NCBI RefSeq assembly: GCF_014764505.1
Contig: NZ_JACXWX010000002.1
Span: forward strand, 414,265 to 478,264
Length of the DNA stretch: 64,000 nt
Origin: Phormidium tenue FACHB-886
Lineage (GTDB): Bacteria; Cyanobacteriota; Cyanobacteriia; Elainellales; Elainellaceae
Reading direction: 5' to 3'
The position numbers were made by a program, and so were the translations under genes. The notes beneath the pieces are model-generated. The model saw only the letters and a list, made by a program, of their open reading frames with translations. It was not told the origin of the DNA and did not search any database. Positions within the stretch are counted from its first letter, which is position 1; every line of letters begins with the position of its first letter. This document shows, in pieces, positions 26,841 through 35,535 of this stretch.

Positions 26841-27560
26841 AGTAGAGTTAATCTGCCTTAGCACTGGGTTTGTCAGTACTGGGTTTGGCAATACTGTGTC
26901 TGTCAATATTGCATTGCTTAAATTAGCTTTGCTGAAATTTGCCTCAGAGAAGTTAGCTCCTGTAAGGTCAGCCCCCTGAAGATTGGCTCGCGTCAGGTTA
27001 GCTTTCCAGAGCAATGCTCCCCTGAGATTTGCCCCGCTCAGATCGGCTCTTGAAAGATCAACCCCGCTGAGATCAGCGCCTTGCAGCATTGCTTCCTGCA
27101 AATTGGCAGTTTTTAGCACAGCTCCGCTCAAGTTTGCATCCTGAAGACTTGCCTGTTTCAAACAAGCGCTGCGGAGGCTGCTGTGCTCTAGGCAGGCTGC
27201 AATCAGGGTTGCCCCAGTCAGCAGTGCGTCGTCTAGCATCGCGCCTGTCAGATTGGCTCCTTCTAGGTTGGCATGAACGAGCTTAGTGCGAAGCAGAACT
27301 GCGAGGCAGAGATTGGCAGAGGTGAGATTAGCGTAGTTGAGGTCGGCTCGGCTGAGGTCTGCCTCGAGTAGATTAATTTTGCTGAGGTCAGCATGAGCCA
27401 GCTTGGCTTGGCTAAGGTTGACTTGGGCAAAGTATCGTTCACCAGTGGTGTAGCGATCGAGCAGCTTGCTAACGCTGAGCAGGCGGGGGCAAGCAGGATT
27501 CTTGAAGTTGTCCTGCTTCTCGATCTCATCCCAAGCTCCGAACCAATTCCTGCTCGCCAT
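26835..27560 (-). CDS. Cytoplasmic pentapeptide-repeat protein
   Basis: 241 residues. After MASRNWFGAWDEIEKQDNF and a segment LSVSKLLDRYTTGERYFAQVNLSQ, typical of cyanobacterial members, about 170 residues of A(D/N)LxxA-type pentapeptide repeats form an inferred quadrilateral beta-helix. There is no signal peptide or membrane segment. The last 20 residues (TDTVLPNPVLTNPVLRQ) are encoded by short imperfect DNA repeats. Function unknown. Confidence 0.82.
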   Translation of the reverse strand: MASRNWFGAWDEIEKQDNFKNPACPRLLSVSKLLDRYTTGERYFAQVNLSQAKLAHADLSKINLLEADLSRADLNYANLTSANLCLAVLLRTKLVHANLEGANLTGAMLDDALLTGATLIAACLEHSSLRSACLKQASLQDANLSGAVLKTANLQEAMLQGADLSGVDLSRADLSGANLRGALLWKANLTRANLQGADLTGANFSEANFSKANLSNAILTDTVLPNPVLTNPVLRQINSTE

Positions 27561-27767
27561 CTTTACCTAAAGGACTTAACCAATTGTTACCTATCTATAG
27601 TGTTATCTCACTGGTTAACCTCGGCGCTTACCTCCTCCGGTAGGTTGTCAAACTAAGCAAAAATGTAAATAAGTAGATTTTCCCGTAGCCAGTATTACAA
27701 TTTCCAGCTTGTGGCTCTAGTACGGTCAGAGGGAGTAGGATGATTATCACGTTTCGTCAGAGGTCGA

Positions 27768-28865
27768 ATGGTACAGTTGCGCTATTCATCAAAAATTTAC
27801 GGAATCAATCGCCGCAGGTTCATTCAATATGGCACTCTGGCATTGGGCAGTGGCTTAGTTACTGCTTGTGCATCCGGCCAGCCCACTGCTCAGTCCAGTC
27901 CGGCAAGCGCTAGTTCGCCCAGCGCTTCTCCTAGCCGAGAACTCACCAAAATTACCTATGGGACAAATTGGTTTGCCCAGGCAGAACATGGTGGGTTTTA
28001 TCAGGCGGTTGCAACCGGCATTTACAAAGAGTACGGATTGGATGTGACGATCAAAATGGGTGGACCGCAGGTAAACGGGACACAGCTTTTGATGGGCGGA
28101 GCGATCGACTTTTTTATGGGCTATGCCTCAGATGCGATCAAGGCGATCGAGGAAGGCATCCCCAAAATTACCGTGGCGTCGATCTTTCAAAAAGACCCTC
28201 AGGTTATCGTGGCTCACCCCGAAGCCAATGCCAAAGACTTGGCAGACCTGAAGGGCAAACCTATCTTCATCTCTTCGTCTGCCAACGTCACCTATTGGCC
28301 CTTCCTCAAAGCCAAATATGGCTTCACGGATGACCAGAAGCGCCCCTACAACTTCAATCCAGGTCCGTTTTTGGCAGATAAGAACTCAGCGCAGCAGGGC
28401 TATCTCAGCTCTGAGCCGCTGGCGATCAGCAAAGAGGGTGGCTTTGAGCCAACGGTTTTTCTGCTGGCAGACTATGGCTATTCCCCCTATTCCACAACGA
28501 TCGAGTGCAAACAAGAGCTGGTGCAGCAAAATCCTGATTTAGTACAGCGGTTTGTCGATGCTTCGATCAAGGGTTGGTACAGCTATTTGGAAGGCGATCC
28601 TGCGCCCGGCAATGAGTTGATTAAAAAAGACAATCCTGAGATGAACGACGACCAGATCAAGTATGGGATTGAGAAGATGAAAGAGTACGGCATCGTTGAA
28701 TCTGGGGAAGCAACCACGCAAGGTATCGGCGCAATGACAGACGAACGCTGGCAATCTTTCTTTGAAACTCTGGCTACCCAAGGCATTTTTAAGAAAGAGA
28801 CAGACTACACCAAAGCCTACACCCTGCAGTTTGTCAACAAGGGCACAAGCGCCTATAAGAGCTAG
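27768..28865 (+). CDS. ABC transporter substrate-binding protein, NMT1/THI5-like
   Basis: 365 residues. NRRRFIQYGTLALGSGLVTAC is a Tat-like twin-arginine leader ending in a lipobox (V-T-A-C, Cys34), so a lipoprotein tethered outside the membrane is likely. Mature text ITYGTNWFAQAEHGGFYQAVATGIYKEYGLDV and NGTQLLMGGAIDFFMGYASDAI is the NMT1/SsuA/ThiY fold, which binds pyrimidine, taurine or thiamine precursors. It is the first gene of an operon with an ATPase (98 bp later), a permease and a cytosine deaminase-like enzyme. A pyrimidine-like ligand is therefore inferred. No TPP riboswitch is seen upstream. Confidence 0.88.
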   Translation: MVQLRYSSKIYGINRRRFIQYGTLALGSGLVTACASGQPTAQSSPASASSPSASPSRELTKITYGTNWFAQAEHGGFYQAVATGIYKEYGLDVTIKMGGPQVNGTQLLMGGAIDFFMGYASDAIKAIEEGIPKITVASIFQKDPQVIVAHPEANAKDLADLKGKPIFISSSANVTYWPFLKAKYGFTDDQKRPYNFNPGPFLADKNSAQQGYLSSEPLAISKEGGFEPTVFLLADYGYSPYSTTIECKQELVQQNPDLVQRFVDASIKGWYSYLEGDPAPGNELIKKDNPEMNDDQIKYGIEKMKEYGIVESGEATTQGIGAMTDERWQSFFETLATQGIFKKETDYTKAYTLQFVNKGTSAYKS

Positions 28866-28963
28866 TTTGGCAAAGCCTGCTTCGATCGGCTTTTGGTGGG
28901 TGCTGTGCTTACCAAAAGTTTTGTTGCTTAAGGTAGGTACAAAGACAAGGGGAGAATTGCGCG

Positions 28964-29746
28964 ATGACCCGTCCAGCTATCACGCTGACCGATGTCAGCA
29001 AAATCTACGCCAACGGCACAATTGCTCTTAAAGAGCTTAATTTGACGATCGGTGAGGGCGAGTTTGTCAGCTTGTTGGGTCCTTCAGGCTGTGGCAAAAG
29101 CACAGTGCTGCGGCTGGTTTCCGGACTTGGCAAGCTCAATACTGGACAAATCAATTGGCACGGCCACGATCGCAAGCTTGCCTTTGTGTTTCAGGAAGCG
29201 GCGCTGATGCCTTGGACAACCGTGTGGGAGAATGTCCATCTGCCGCTAAAGCTGGCGGGCATCACGGCTAGAGCGGCAGGCTCAGCCGTGGCAGAGGCGA
29301 TCGAAATGGTAGATCTGCAGGGGTTTGAGCGTTCCTACCCACGAGAGCTGTCGGGCGGCATGAAGATGCGCGTCTCGATCGCTCGTGCCTTGGTGACGCA
29401 TCCCGAGCTGCTGCTAATGGATGAGCCGTTTGGAGCGTTGGACGAAATGACCCGCAGCCGGCTCAACAGCGATCTGCTGGAGCTGTGGAGGCAGAAACAC
29501 TGGACGGTGGCGTTTGTAACGCACAACATCTATGAGGCAGTGTACCTGTCAAATCGGGTGGTGGTGATGGCGGCGCGTCCGGGTCGGGTGGTGGCAGAAG
29601 TAAAGATCGATGCGCCCTATCCACGCACCGAAGAATTCCGCACCTCGGCGTTGTTCAACCAATACTGTCGGCAAATTTCAGCGGCGCTGTCCAATGCGGC
29701 GACGCTAGGTGCGGGGCAGGCGGAAGCGATCGCTCCTTTGCATTAA
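28964..29746 (+). CDS. ABC transporter ATP-binding protein (SsuB/TauB/ThiZ type)
   Basis: 260 residues. Walker A is LLGPSGCGKST (~residues 39-49). The Q-loop is FVFQEAALMPW, the signature is ELSGGMKMRVSIARAL, Walker B is LLLMDEPFGALDEMTR and the switch His is in FVTHNIYEAVYL. It is the ATPase of the nitrate/sulfonate/pyrimidine-type importer encoded by its neighbours. The start at 28964 fits the family length. No fused domain is seen. Confidence 0.92.
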   Translation: MTRPAITLTDVSKIYANGTIALKELNLTIGEGEFVSLLGPSGCGKSTVLRLVSGLGKLNTGQINWHGHDRKLAFVFQEAALMPWTTVWENVHLPLKLAGITARAAGSAVAEAIEMVDLQGFERSYPRELSGGMKMRVSIARALVTHPELLLMDEPFGALDEMTRSRLNSDLLELWRQKHWTVAFVTHNIYEAVYLSNRVVVMAARPGRVVAEVKIDAPYPRTEEFRTSALFNQYCRQISAALSNAATLGAGQAEAIAPLH

Positions 29747-29871
29747 GGCTAAGAGGCTATAGCGGTTTGGCTCGATCGCTTTTCGTCGCTCCTGCTAATT
29801 GTGAACATCTCGATCGGGACTCGGAACGGTAGGATTTAAGTAATCATTGCCGTACTTCAACTTTTACAGCC

Positions 29872-30753
29872 GTGGATTTGTTTAGCCGTGCTTCTGATGC
29901 TCCTGCCTTGGAGCGCGATCGTTCCTCTGTCTCGGTCGCCCCGCTGAAAGCCCTGCTGACCGCCGAGTATTTAGCGCCGATTGCGGTAGGGCTGGTCTTT
30001 CTGCTGATTTGGGAAGTTGGGGTTCGCATCACGAATATGCCACCCTACCTGCTGCCCGCTCCCAGTTTGGTGCTGCAAACCTTAATCCAGGAATGGGGGA
30101 CGCTGTTTCCATCCCTGCTGATCACGCTGCAAATTACGGTGACTGCTTTCCTTGTGGCGATCGTCACGGGCTTGCTGGTGGCAATTCTGTTCACGCAGAG
30201 CAAATGGGTAGAGCGCAGTTTCTTTCCCTATGCGGTGATTCTGCAAACCACGCCGATCGTGGCGATCGCACCGTTGATTATCCTCTGGGTGCGGCAAGCT
30301 GTGCAGGGCGAAAGCGCCACATTTATTTCGCTGGTGATCTGTGCTTGGCTGGTTGCCTTTTTTCCGATTCTTTCCAACACCACATTGGGTCTCAACAGCG
30401 CCGACCACAATTTGATTAATCTGTTTCAGCTCTACAAAGCCTCTCCTTGGCAGAACCTGCTGTATCTGCGGTTGCCGAGCGCGTTGCCCTACTTTTTGGG
30501 CGGTTTGCGGATTAGCGGTGGGCTAGCGTTGATTGGGGCAGTGGTAGCAGAATTTGTGGCAGGTACGGGCGGGACGCAATCCGGAATTGCCTACCAAATC
30601 TTGATCTCTAGCTTCAACTTGCAAATTCCCCGCATGTTTGCTGCGCTGCTAATGACCACCGTGCTGGGTGTGTTGATCTTTGTAGTGCTGACTGTCTTCT
30701 CTGATTTTCTGCTGCGAAACTGGCATGAAAGCGCAGTGAAACGCGAGAATTAG
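29872..30753 (+). CDS. ABC transporter permease (SsuC/TauC/ThiX type)
   Basis: 293 residues with about six membrane segments starting at YLAPIAVGLVFLLIWEVGV. The coupling-loop (EAA) region is FQLYKASPWQNLLYLRLPSALPYFLGGLRISGGLALIGAVVAEF. It forms the channel with the ATPase at 28964 and the binding protein at 27768. The start is GTG 29872, 125 bp after the ATPase gene. The cytosine deaminase-like gene follows after 83 bp. Confidence 0.9.
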   Translation: MDLFSRASDAPALERDRSSVSVAPLKALLTAEYLAPIAVGLVFLLIWEVGVRITNMPPYLLPAPSLVLQTLIQEWGTLFPSLLITLQITVTAFLVAIVTGLLVAILFTQSKWVERSFFPYAVILQTTPIVAIAPLIILWVRQAVQGESATFISLVICAWLVAFFPILSNTTLGLNSADHNLINLFQLYKASPWQNLLYLRLPSALPYFLGGLRISGGLALIGAVVAEFVAGTGGTQSGIAYQILISSFNLQIPRMFAALLMTTVLGVLIFVVLTVFSDFLLRNWHESAVKREN

Positions 30754-30836
30754 TAGGGCATTATTTTCGGCATCGCTTGATCCGAGTATGATTCTTAAAA
30801 TCAGCAACGCCCTGTTTTTTACAACTTGGATTTTCT

Positions 30837-32207
30837 ATGGTGTTCTCCGATCGCTATTGGCTAAAAAATGCTCATGTTCCACTGGCGCTGTTGCCTCAAG
30901 GAAGCGCTGCAGCTGCGGCTTCGCCAACCTATGAGGGACTGGTGCTAGTTGATATTGAAATCCGCAACGGCGCGATCGCCCAAATTCTGCCAGGGGGAAC
31001 CTCGTTTTCGGAGCTAGTGGAAGCGATCGATCTGCGGCAAGGAATTGTGTTTCCCTGTTTTGTGGATATGCATACGCACTTGGACAAGGGGCATATCTGG
31101 CAGCGGGCGATGAACAAAAGTGGAACTTTTGGAGAGGCACTAGAAACAATTCAGCGCGATCGTGAAAAGTACTGGGATGGAGAAGACGTCTATCGCCGCA
31201 TGGCATTTGGGCTAAAGTGCAGCTATGCCCACGGTACAAAGGCAGTTCGGACGCATATTGACGCTTTCGAAGAACAGGCAGAAATTAGCTTTGGCGCGGT
31301 AAAAGCACTGCGGGCAGAGTGGCAAAACCGAGTGGAACTGCAAGCCGTGACGCTGGTGCCGCTCGAGTATTTTCAAACGCCTGCGGGTGAAAAGCTGGCA
31401 GATTTGGTTGCCGAAGCGGGTGGCATATTAGGCGGTTTGGCGCTGATGACAGATACTCTGGATCAGGACCTCGATCGGGTCTTTGCTTTAGCGATCGAGC
31501 GGGGTCTTGATCTAGATTTCCACTGCGATGAAAGCGGCAACCCGAATGATATTGCATTGCGGCAGGTGGCATCTGCTGCAATCCGCCACTCGTTTTCCGG
31601 GCAAATTGTTTGTGGTCATTGCTGCAGTCTGTCGGTGCAGACGCCTGCCGATGTGCAGCAAACGCTCGATCGAGTGGTAGAGGCAAAGATCGGCGTAGTT
31701 AGTTTGCCGATGTGCAATCTGTTCTTACAAGATCGCAACCAGCAAGCCTCTCAGTTTTTCGCTCAAACCCTAGCTGCTGCGGCGGCTCCCCTTAAGCTAG
31801 AAAATTCTTTCCCTAGCGCTACCCCGCGCTGGCGGGGAATCACGCTGCTGCACGAGCTGAAGCATTCGGGCGTTCCGGTTGCCGTTGCCAGCGACAACTG
31901 CCGCGATCCCTTCTATGGCTTTGGCGATCACGACATGCTGGAAGTCTTTACGCAAGCTACTCGCATTGCCCACTTCGACTCGCCTTATGGTGATTGGTGC
32001 AAGAGTGCCACCGCGACCCCTGCTCAGCTCATGAAGCTGCCTTTTGGGCAGATCGAGGTCGGTTCTCCGGCAGATCTGGTGTTGTTTAAGGCGCGATATT
32101 TCAGCGAACTGTTGGCGCGTCCTCAAAGCGATCGTACCGTCCTCCGCAACGGCAAATCGATCGACACAACGCTGCCCGACTACGCCGAGCTAGACGATTT
32201 GCTGTAG
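30837..32207 (+). CDS. Cytosine deaminase-like amidohydrolase
   Basis: 456 residues. Metal-site motifs of the CodA group are VDMHTHLDKGHIW (~residues 78-90), the HCDESGNP region (~225), IVCGHCCSLS (~258) and VAVASDNCRDPFYGFGDHDML (~353), followed by TATPAQLMKLPFGQIEVGSPADLVLF. The enzyme would deaminate cytosine or a related amino-pyrimidine to feed uracil or thiamine-pyrimidine salvage. Its place at the end of the ABC operon supports import plus deamination of the same ligand. It ends 31 bp from convergent bioB. Confidence 0.85.
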   Translation: MVFSDRYWLKNAHVPLALLPQGSAAAAASPTYEGLVLVDIEIRNGAIAQILPGGTSFSELVEAIDLRQGIVFPCFVDMHTHLDKGHIWQRAMNKSGTFGEALETIQRDREKYWDGEDVYRRMAFGLKCSYAHGTKAVRTHIDAFEEQAEISFGAVKALRAEWQNRVELQAVTLVPLEYFQTPAGEKLADLVAEAGGILGGLALMTDTLDQDLDRVFALAIERGLDLDFHCDESGNPNDIALRQVASAAIRHSFSGQIVCGHCCSLSVQTPADVQQTLDRVVEAKIGVVSLPMCNLFLQDRNQQASQFFAQTLAAAAAPLKLENSFPSATPRWRGITLLHELKHSGVPVAVASDNCRDPFYGFGDHDMLEVFTQATRIAHFDSPYGDWCKSATATPAQLMKLPFGQIEVGSPADLVLFKARYFSELLARPQSDRTVLRNGKSIDTTLPDYAELDDLL

Positions 32208-32238
32208 CTTCGCTAGCGCTGGATTCTAGTTTCGCTAT

Positions 32239-33210
32239 TTAGCTAAATGGCTCCAGCCCAATTGCCCCGATCTCTTCCAGCAGTTGCCGATCGGCATCTC
32301 GATCGGGGTTTTCGGCCGTCAGCAGTTTCTCGCCATAAAAGATCGAGTTAACCCCTGCCAAGAAACACAACACCTGCGCCTCGCGGCTGAGGCTAGTCCG
32401 TCCGGCGCTAAGCCGAACTCGCGCTTTGGGCATGAGGATGCGGGCAGTGGCACACATGCGCACTAAATCCAGCGGATCGATGGGCTGCTGCTGCTCCAAG
32501 GGTGTGCCTTCCATCGCAATCAAGGCATTGATCGGTACACTCTCCGGGTGGGGTGTTAGGGTTGCTAGCACCTGCAGCATTGCCGCTCGATCGCTTAGCG
32601 TTTCTCCCATGCCAATGATGCCGCCGCAGCAGAGGGTAATGCCTGCCCGCCGCACCCGGTCAAGTGTCTGAAGCCGATCGCCATAGGTGCGCGTGGTGAT
32701 AATTTGCCCGTAGAACTCGGGGCTGGTGTCGAGGTTGTGGTTGTAGGCAGTCAGTCCGGCGGCAGCGAGCCGCTGAGCTTGGACATCAGTCAGCATTCCT
32801 GCTGTGACGCAGGCTTCTAAGCCGAGCGATCGCACCCCCTGCACCATGCCCAGCATGTCTTCAAATGCTTTGCCATTGGGAATTTCGCGCCACGCCCAGC
32901 CCATGCAAAATCGGGTTGCACCCAGTGATTTGGCGCGTTCAGCAGCATCTAAGACGACTTCGATCGATTGAATCGGCTGTTTTTCAACATTCGTTTCATA
33001 GTGAGCAGACTGCGGGCAGTAGGCGCAATTCTCAGAACACCCGCCTGTTTTGACGCTCAGCAGCGTTGCCAGCTGAATTGCATTATGAGGATTGTGCTGC
33101 CGATGCATGGTTTGGGCGCGGTAGACCAGATCTAACAGCGGTAGCTGCAAGAGTTCTAAAATCTCAGCCGCTGTCCAGTCGTGGCGAATGTCGGTATAGG
33201 TTTCCAGCAT
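32239..33210 (-). CDS. bioB: Biotin synthase
   Basis: About 323 residues from ATG 33210. The radical-SAM cluster motif CSENCAYC (C-x3-C-x2-C) lies in [20 protein letters not shown]. Further conserved text: [34 protein letters not shown], and [32 protein letters not shown] for the [2Fe-2S] site (Arg and Cys ligands). It inserts sulfur into dethiobiotin. No other biotin genes are adjacent, as is common in cyanobacteria. Confidence 0.96.
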   Translation of the reverse strand: MLETYTDIRHDWTAAEILELLQLPLLDLVYRAQTMHRQHNPHNAIQLATLLSVKTGGCSENCAYCPQSAHYETNVEKQPIQSIEVVLDAAERAKSLGATRFCMGWAWREIPNGKAFEDMLGMVQGVRSLGLEACVTAGMLTDVQAQRLAAAGLTAYNHNLDTSPEFYGQIITTRTYGDRLQTLDRVRRAGITLCCGGIIGMGETLSDRAAMLQVLATLTPHPESVPINALIAMEGTPLEQQQPIDPLDLVRMCATARILMPKARVRLSAGRTSLSREAQVLCFLAGVNSIFYGEKLLTAENPDRDADRQLLEEIGAIGLEPFS

Positions 33211-33304
33211 GGCAATGTGCAAGCGAAGGAGCAATTCTGCATGATACCGCGATCCGCTGATATGGCGCTATGCACCTTGATTGAGAATGCATTGATGTGA
33301 AACC

Positions 33305-33391
33305 TCCGCCCGTAAACATTTCTTGTGTCAAAGTTCAGCTAAGCGAGGCTTTTACATAAAAAGGTTTGTCCTAACATATGCACGTAGCGCT
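33305..33391. repeat. Degenerate copy of the dispersed intergenic repeat
   Basis: Compared by eye with 24056-24146, the order of words is kept: TTTCTTGTGT, AAGCGAGGCTTTTACA, AAAGGTTTG, CCTAAC and GTAGCGCTA. The hairpin arms have decayed. It lies between the starts of the divergent bioB and the end of hspA. An alignment is needed to confirm it. Confidence 0.4.
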
Positions 33392-33516
33392 ACACCCCGC
33401 CACCGATGCTGCAAAAAAGCGAGGTTAAGGATAAACCTCACCTCGCTCAAGCACTAATTATTGACAATCACTATCAGACACAAGACCCTAATAACTTTGC
33501 CGTCTATCTCAACAGT

Positions 33517-34002
33517 TTAGCTATGAGCAGTTTCCGCAGCAGGTGCTTCTGCATCTACCGCATTGCTAGAAGCGGTCAGGTTTACTTTTACAACCTTGTT
33601 TTGGGCTTCTGCTACTTTAGGTAGCGTCAGGCTCAGGACACCATCTTTGTAGTCTGCCTCAACCTTGTCATTCTGTATCGCGACAGGTAAACCAATGGTG
33701 CGGTAGAACTTGCCATAGCGGAACTCAGACTTGGAGTAGCCGTTTGCCTGATTTTGTTGCTCGTAGCGGTGCTCGCCTGCGATCGTTACCTTATCCTTCA
33801 TTACTTGCACATCTAGGTCTTTAGCTTCTACACCCGGGAGCTGTGCCCGTAGCACGAAAGCATCTCCAAGCTCTTTTAGCTCAACCGCCGGACTCCAAGC
33901 TCGGTTCTCACCACTGGTCTCTACAAGATCATCAAACAAGTGGTCCATTTGACGGCGGAGCGTTTCCATTTCACGCAAAGGTTGCCAGTAACGTACAATC
34001 AT
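33517..34002 (-). CDS. Small heat-shock protein (Hsp20/alpha-crystallin family)
   Basis: About 161 residues. MIVRYWQPLREMETLRRQMDHLFDDL is the usual cyanobacterial HspA N-terminus. The alpha-crystallin domain (~45-140) carries VELKELGDAFVLRAQLPGVEAKDLDVQV and the terminal GVLSLTLPKVAE with the conserved G-V-L-x-L-x-x-P-K. An ATP-independent holdase for unfolding proteins and membranes. ATG 34002 is chosen by homology and an AAGGA in the leader; 17 extra upstream codons are unlikely. Confidence 0.92.
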   Translation of the reverse strand: MIVRYWQPLREMETLRRQMDHLFDDLVETSGENRAWSPAVELKELGDAFVLRAQLPGVEAKDLDVQVMKDKVTIAGEHRYEQQNQANGYSKSEFRYGKFYRTIGLPVAIQNDKVEADYKDGVLSLTLPKVAEAQNKVVKVNLTASSNAVDAEAPAAETAHS

Positions 34003-34154
34003 TGCCTTATTCCTTGCTAAGTTCGAGTTACGTTCAAATTGCTTTATCTGCATGTTTCTATAGTGCCGTAACTAACTTCTAGCAACGGTGGGGGGAACTG
34101 TACCTCGGTGGGAGAGTTTGCCGATCGGTAGAGCAGCCTCAATCTAGAAGAGTT

Positions 34155-35402
34155 CTATTGCTTATTGCCCTCACTGCCGATCGCTTGCCCTGCTAGCCAG
34201 CCTGTTGTCCAAGCGCTCTGAAAGTTGAAGCCACCCGTCACTCCATCAATATCCAAAATTTCTCCGGCAAAATACAGCCCCGGACAGCAGCGGCTCTGCA
34301 TTGTCTTAAAATCTACTTCCTGAAGCGCTACGCCGCCACAGGTGACAAACTCCTCCTTGAAAATGCCCTTACCTTGCACTGGGTAAAGTCCTTGCGTTAA
34401 TTCCTGAACCAGCTGATTTAAAGCGCCTTTTGATAAATCTGCCCAGCGAGTCTCGCCGGCAATGCCTGCCCGATCGCTCAAATATTGCCAAAGCCGTCGC
34501 GATAGCTCAAATGGACAGTGAGCGGCGATCGTCTTTTTCGGCTGGGTTGCTTTGGAGTGCTGTAAAACCGATCGCACTGCTTCAGGAGTTGCTTGCGGTA
34601 GCCAGGTTACCTGCAGCTTGGCGTGATAGCGGCAGTCGTGCAGTGCTCTTGCGCCCCATGCCGACAGTTTTAAGATTGCAGGCCCACTCATTCCCCAATG
34701 GGTAATTAACAATGCACCTGTCTGCTCTAGCGCTTTTTGTTCGGCGGGCTTGAGGTCGGGCATCAGCAGCTTTACTTGCACAGGCTCCGCTGCCACTCCT
34801 GCTAGCGATCGCAGCTCCTGATCAGCAATATTGAATGTAAACAAAGAGGGGACAGGCGGCACAATGGAATGTCCCAGGCTTTTTGCAAGCCGGTGCCCGT
34901 AAGGTGTGCTGCCCGTTGCCAGCAGCAGCCGATCAGCTTTCAGTTGCTCTCCCGATTTCAGGACTAGCTCAAAGCCATCGGGCAATCGCGTGACGTTAGC
35001 AATCGGCGCGCCTACTTGCAGTTTGACTCCCGCCTGCCGTGCCGATCGCATCAAGCAATCTACGATCGTCTCGGAGTCATCGGTGATTGGGAACATGCGG
35101 CCATCGGCTTCGGTCTTCAGCTTAACGCCGCGCTGAGCATACCAGGCAACTGTATCGCGCGGCTGGAAGCGGCTGAAGGCGCCCCGTAAAGCTTTGCCGC
35201 CTCTGGGATAGGATTGCACCAATAGTGCTGGCTCAAAGCAAGCATGAGTAACGTTGCAGCGTCCTCCGCCGGAAATCCGAACTTTACTCAACGGCTGCTG
35301 GCTGGCTTCCAGCAGCGTCACCTGCGCTTGCGGATACGCCTCTGCCGCAGCGATCGCTCCAAAGAAACCAGCTGCACCGCCGCCTGCGACTATAATTTGC
35401 AT
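34155..35402 (-). CDS. HI0933/YhiN-family FAD-binding flavoprotein
   Basis: 415 residues. The FAD motif IIVAGGGAAGFFGAIAAAEAYP is at the N-terminus. KVRISGGGRCNVTHACFEP is the family signature (~residues 40-58). Later text includes LLATGSTPYGHRLAKSLGHSIV and, near the end, CCPGLYFAGEILDIDGVTGGFNFQSAWTTGWLAG, the second FAD contact. It is a flavin oxidoreductase of poorly known substrate (some members are named aminoacetone oxidase family). Single gene. Confidence 0.9.
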   Translation of the reverse strand: MQIIVAGGGAAGFFGAIAAAEAYPQAQVTLLEASQQPLSKVRISGGGRCNVTHACFEPALLVQSYPRGGKALRGAFSRFQPRDTVAWYAQRGVKLKTEADGRMFPITDDSETIVDCLMRSARQAGVKLQVGAPIANVTRLPDGFELVLKSGEQLKADRLLLATGSTPYGHRLAKSLGHSIVPPVPSLFTFNIADQELRSLAGVAAEPVQVKLLMPDLKPAEQKALEQTGALLITHWGMSGPAILKLSAWGARALHDCRYHAKLQVTWLPQATPEAVRSVLQHSKATQPKKTIAAHCPFELSRRLWQYLSDRAGIAGETRWADLSKGALNQLVQELTQGLYPVQGKGIFKEEFVTCGGVALQEVDFKTMQSRCCPGLYFAGEILDIDGVTGGFNFQSAWTTGWLAGQAIGSEGNKQ

Positions 35403-35535
35403 TCGATCGTCACCTGCAACCCATCAATCTGGTTGTAGCGCAAATGACTGCTTCTTCGTCAACTGATGACTTGGCACCAGGGTAGGTCTACAAAAGTTTC
35501 TGAATATCGTTTTGAACAATGTTTTTGCAGAAAAT

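Noticed and set aside
27560..27767. TPP riboswitch ahead of the NMT1/THI5-like operon
   Set aside because: The THI-box words (CTGAGA, ACCTGA-like) are absent from the gap.
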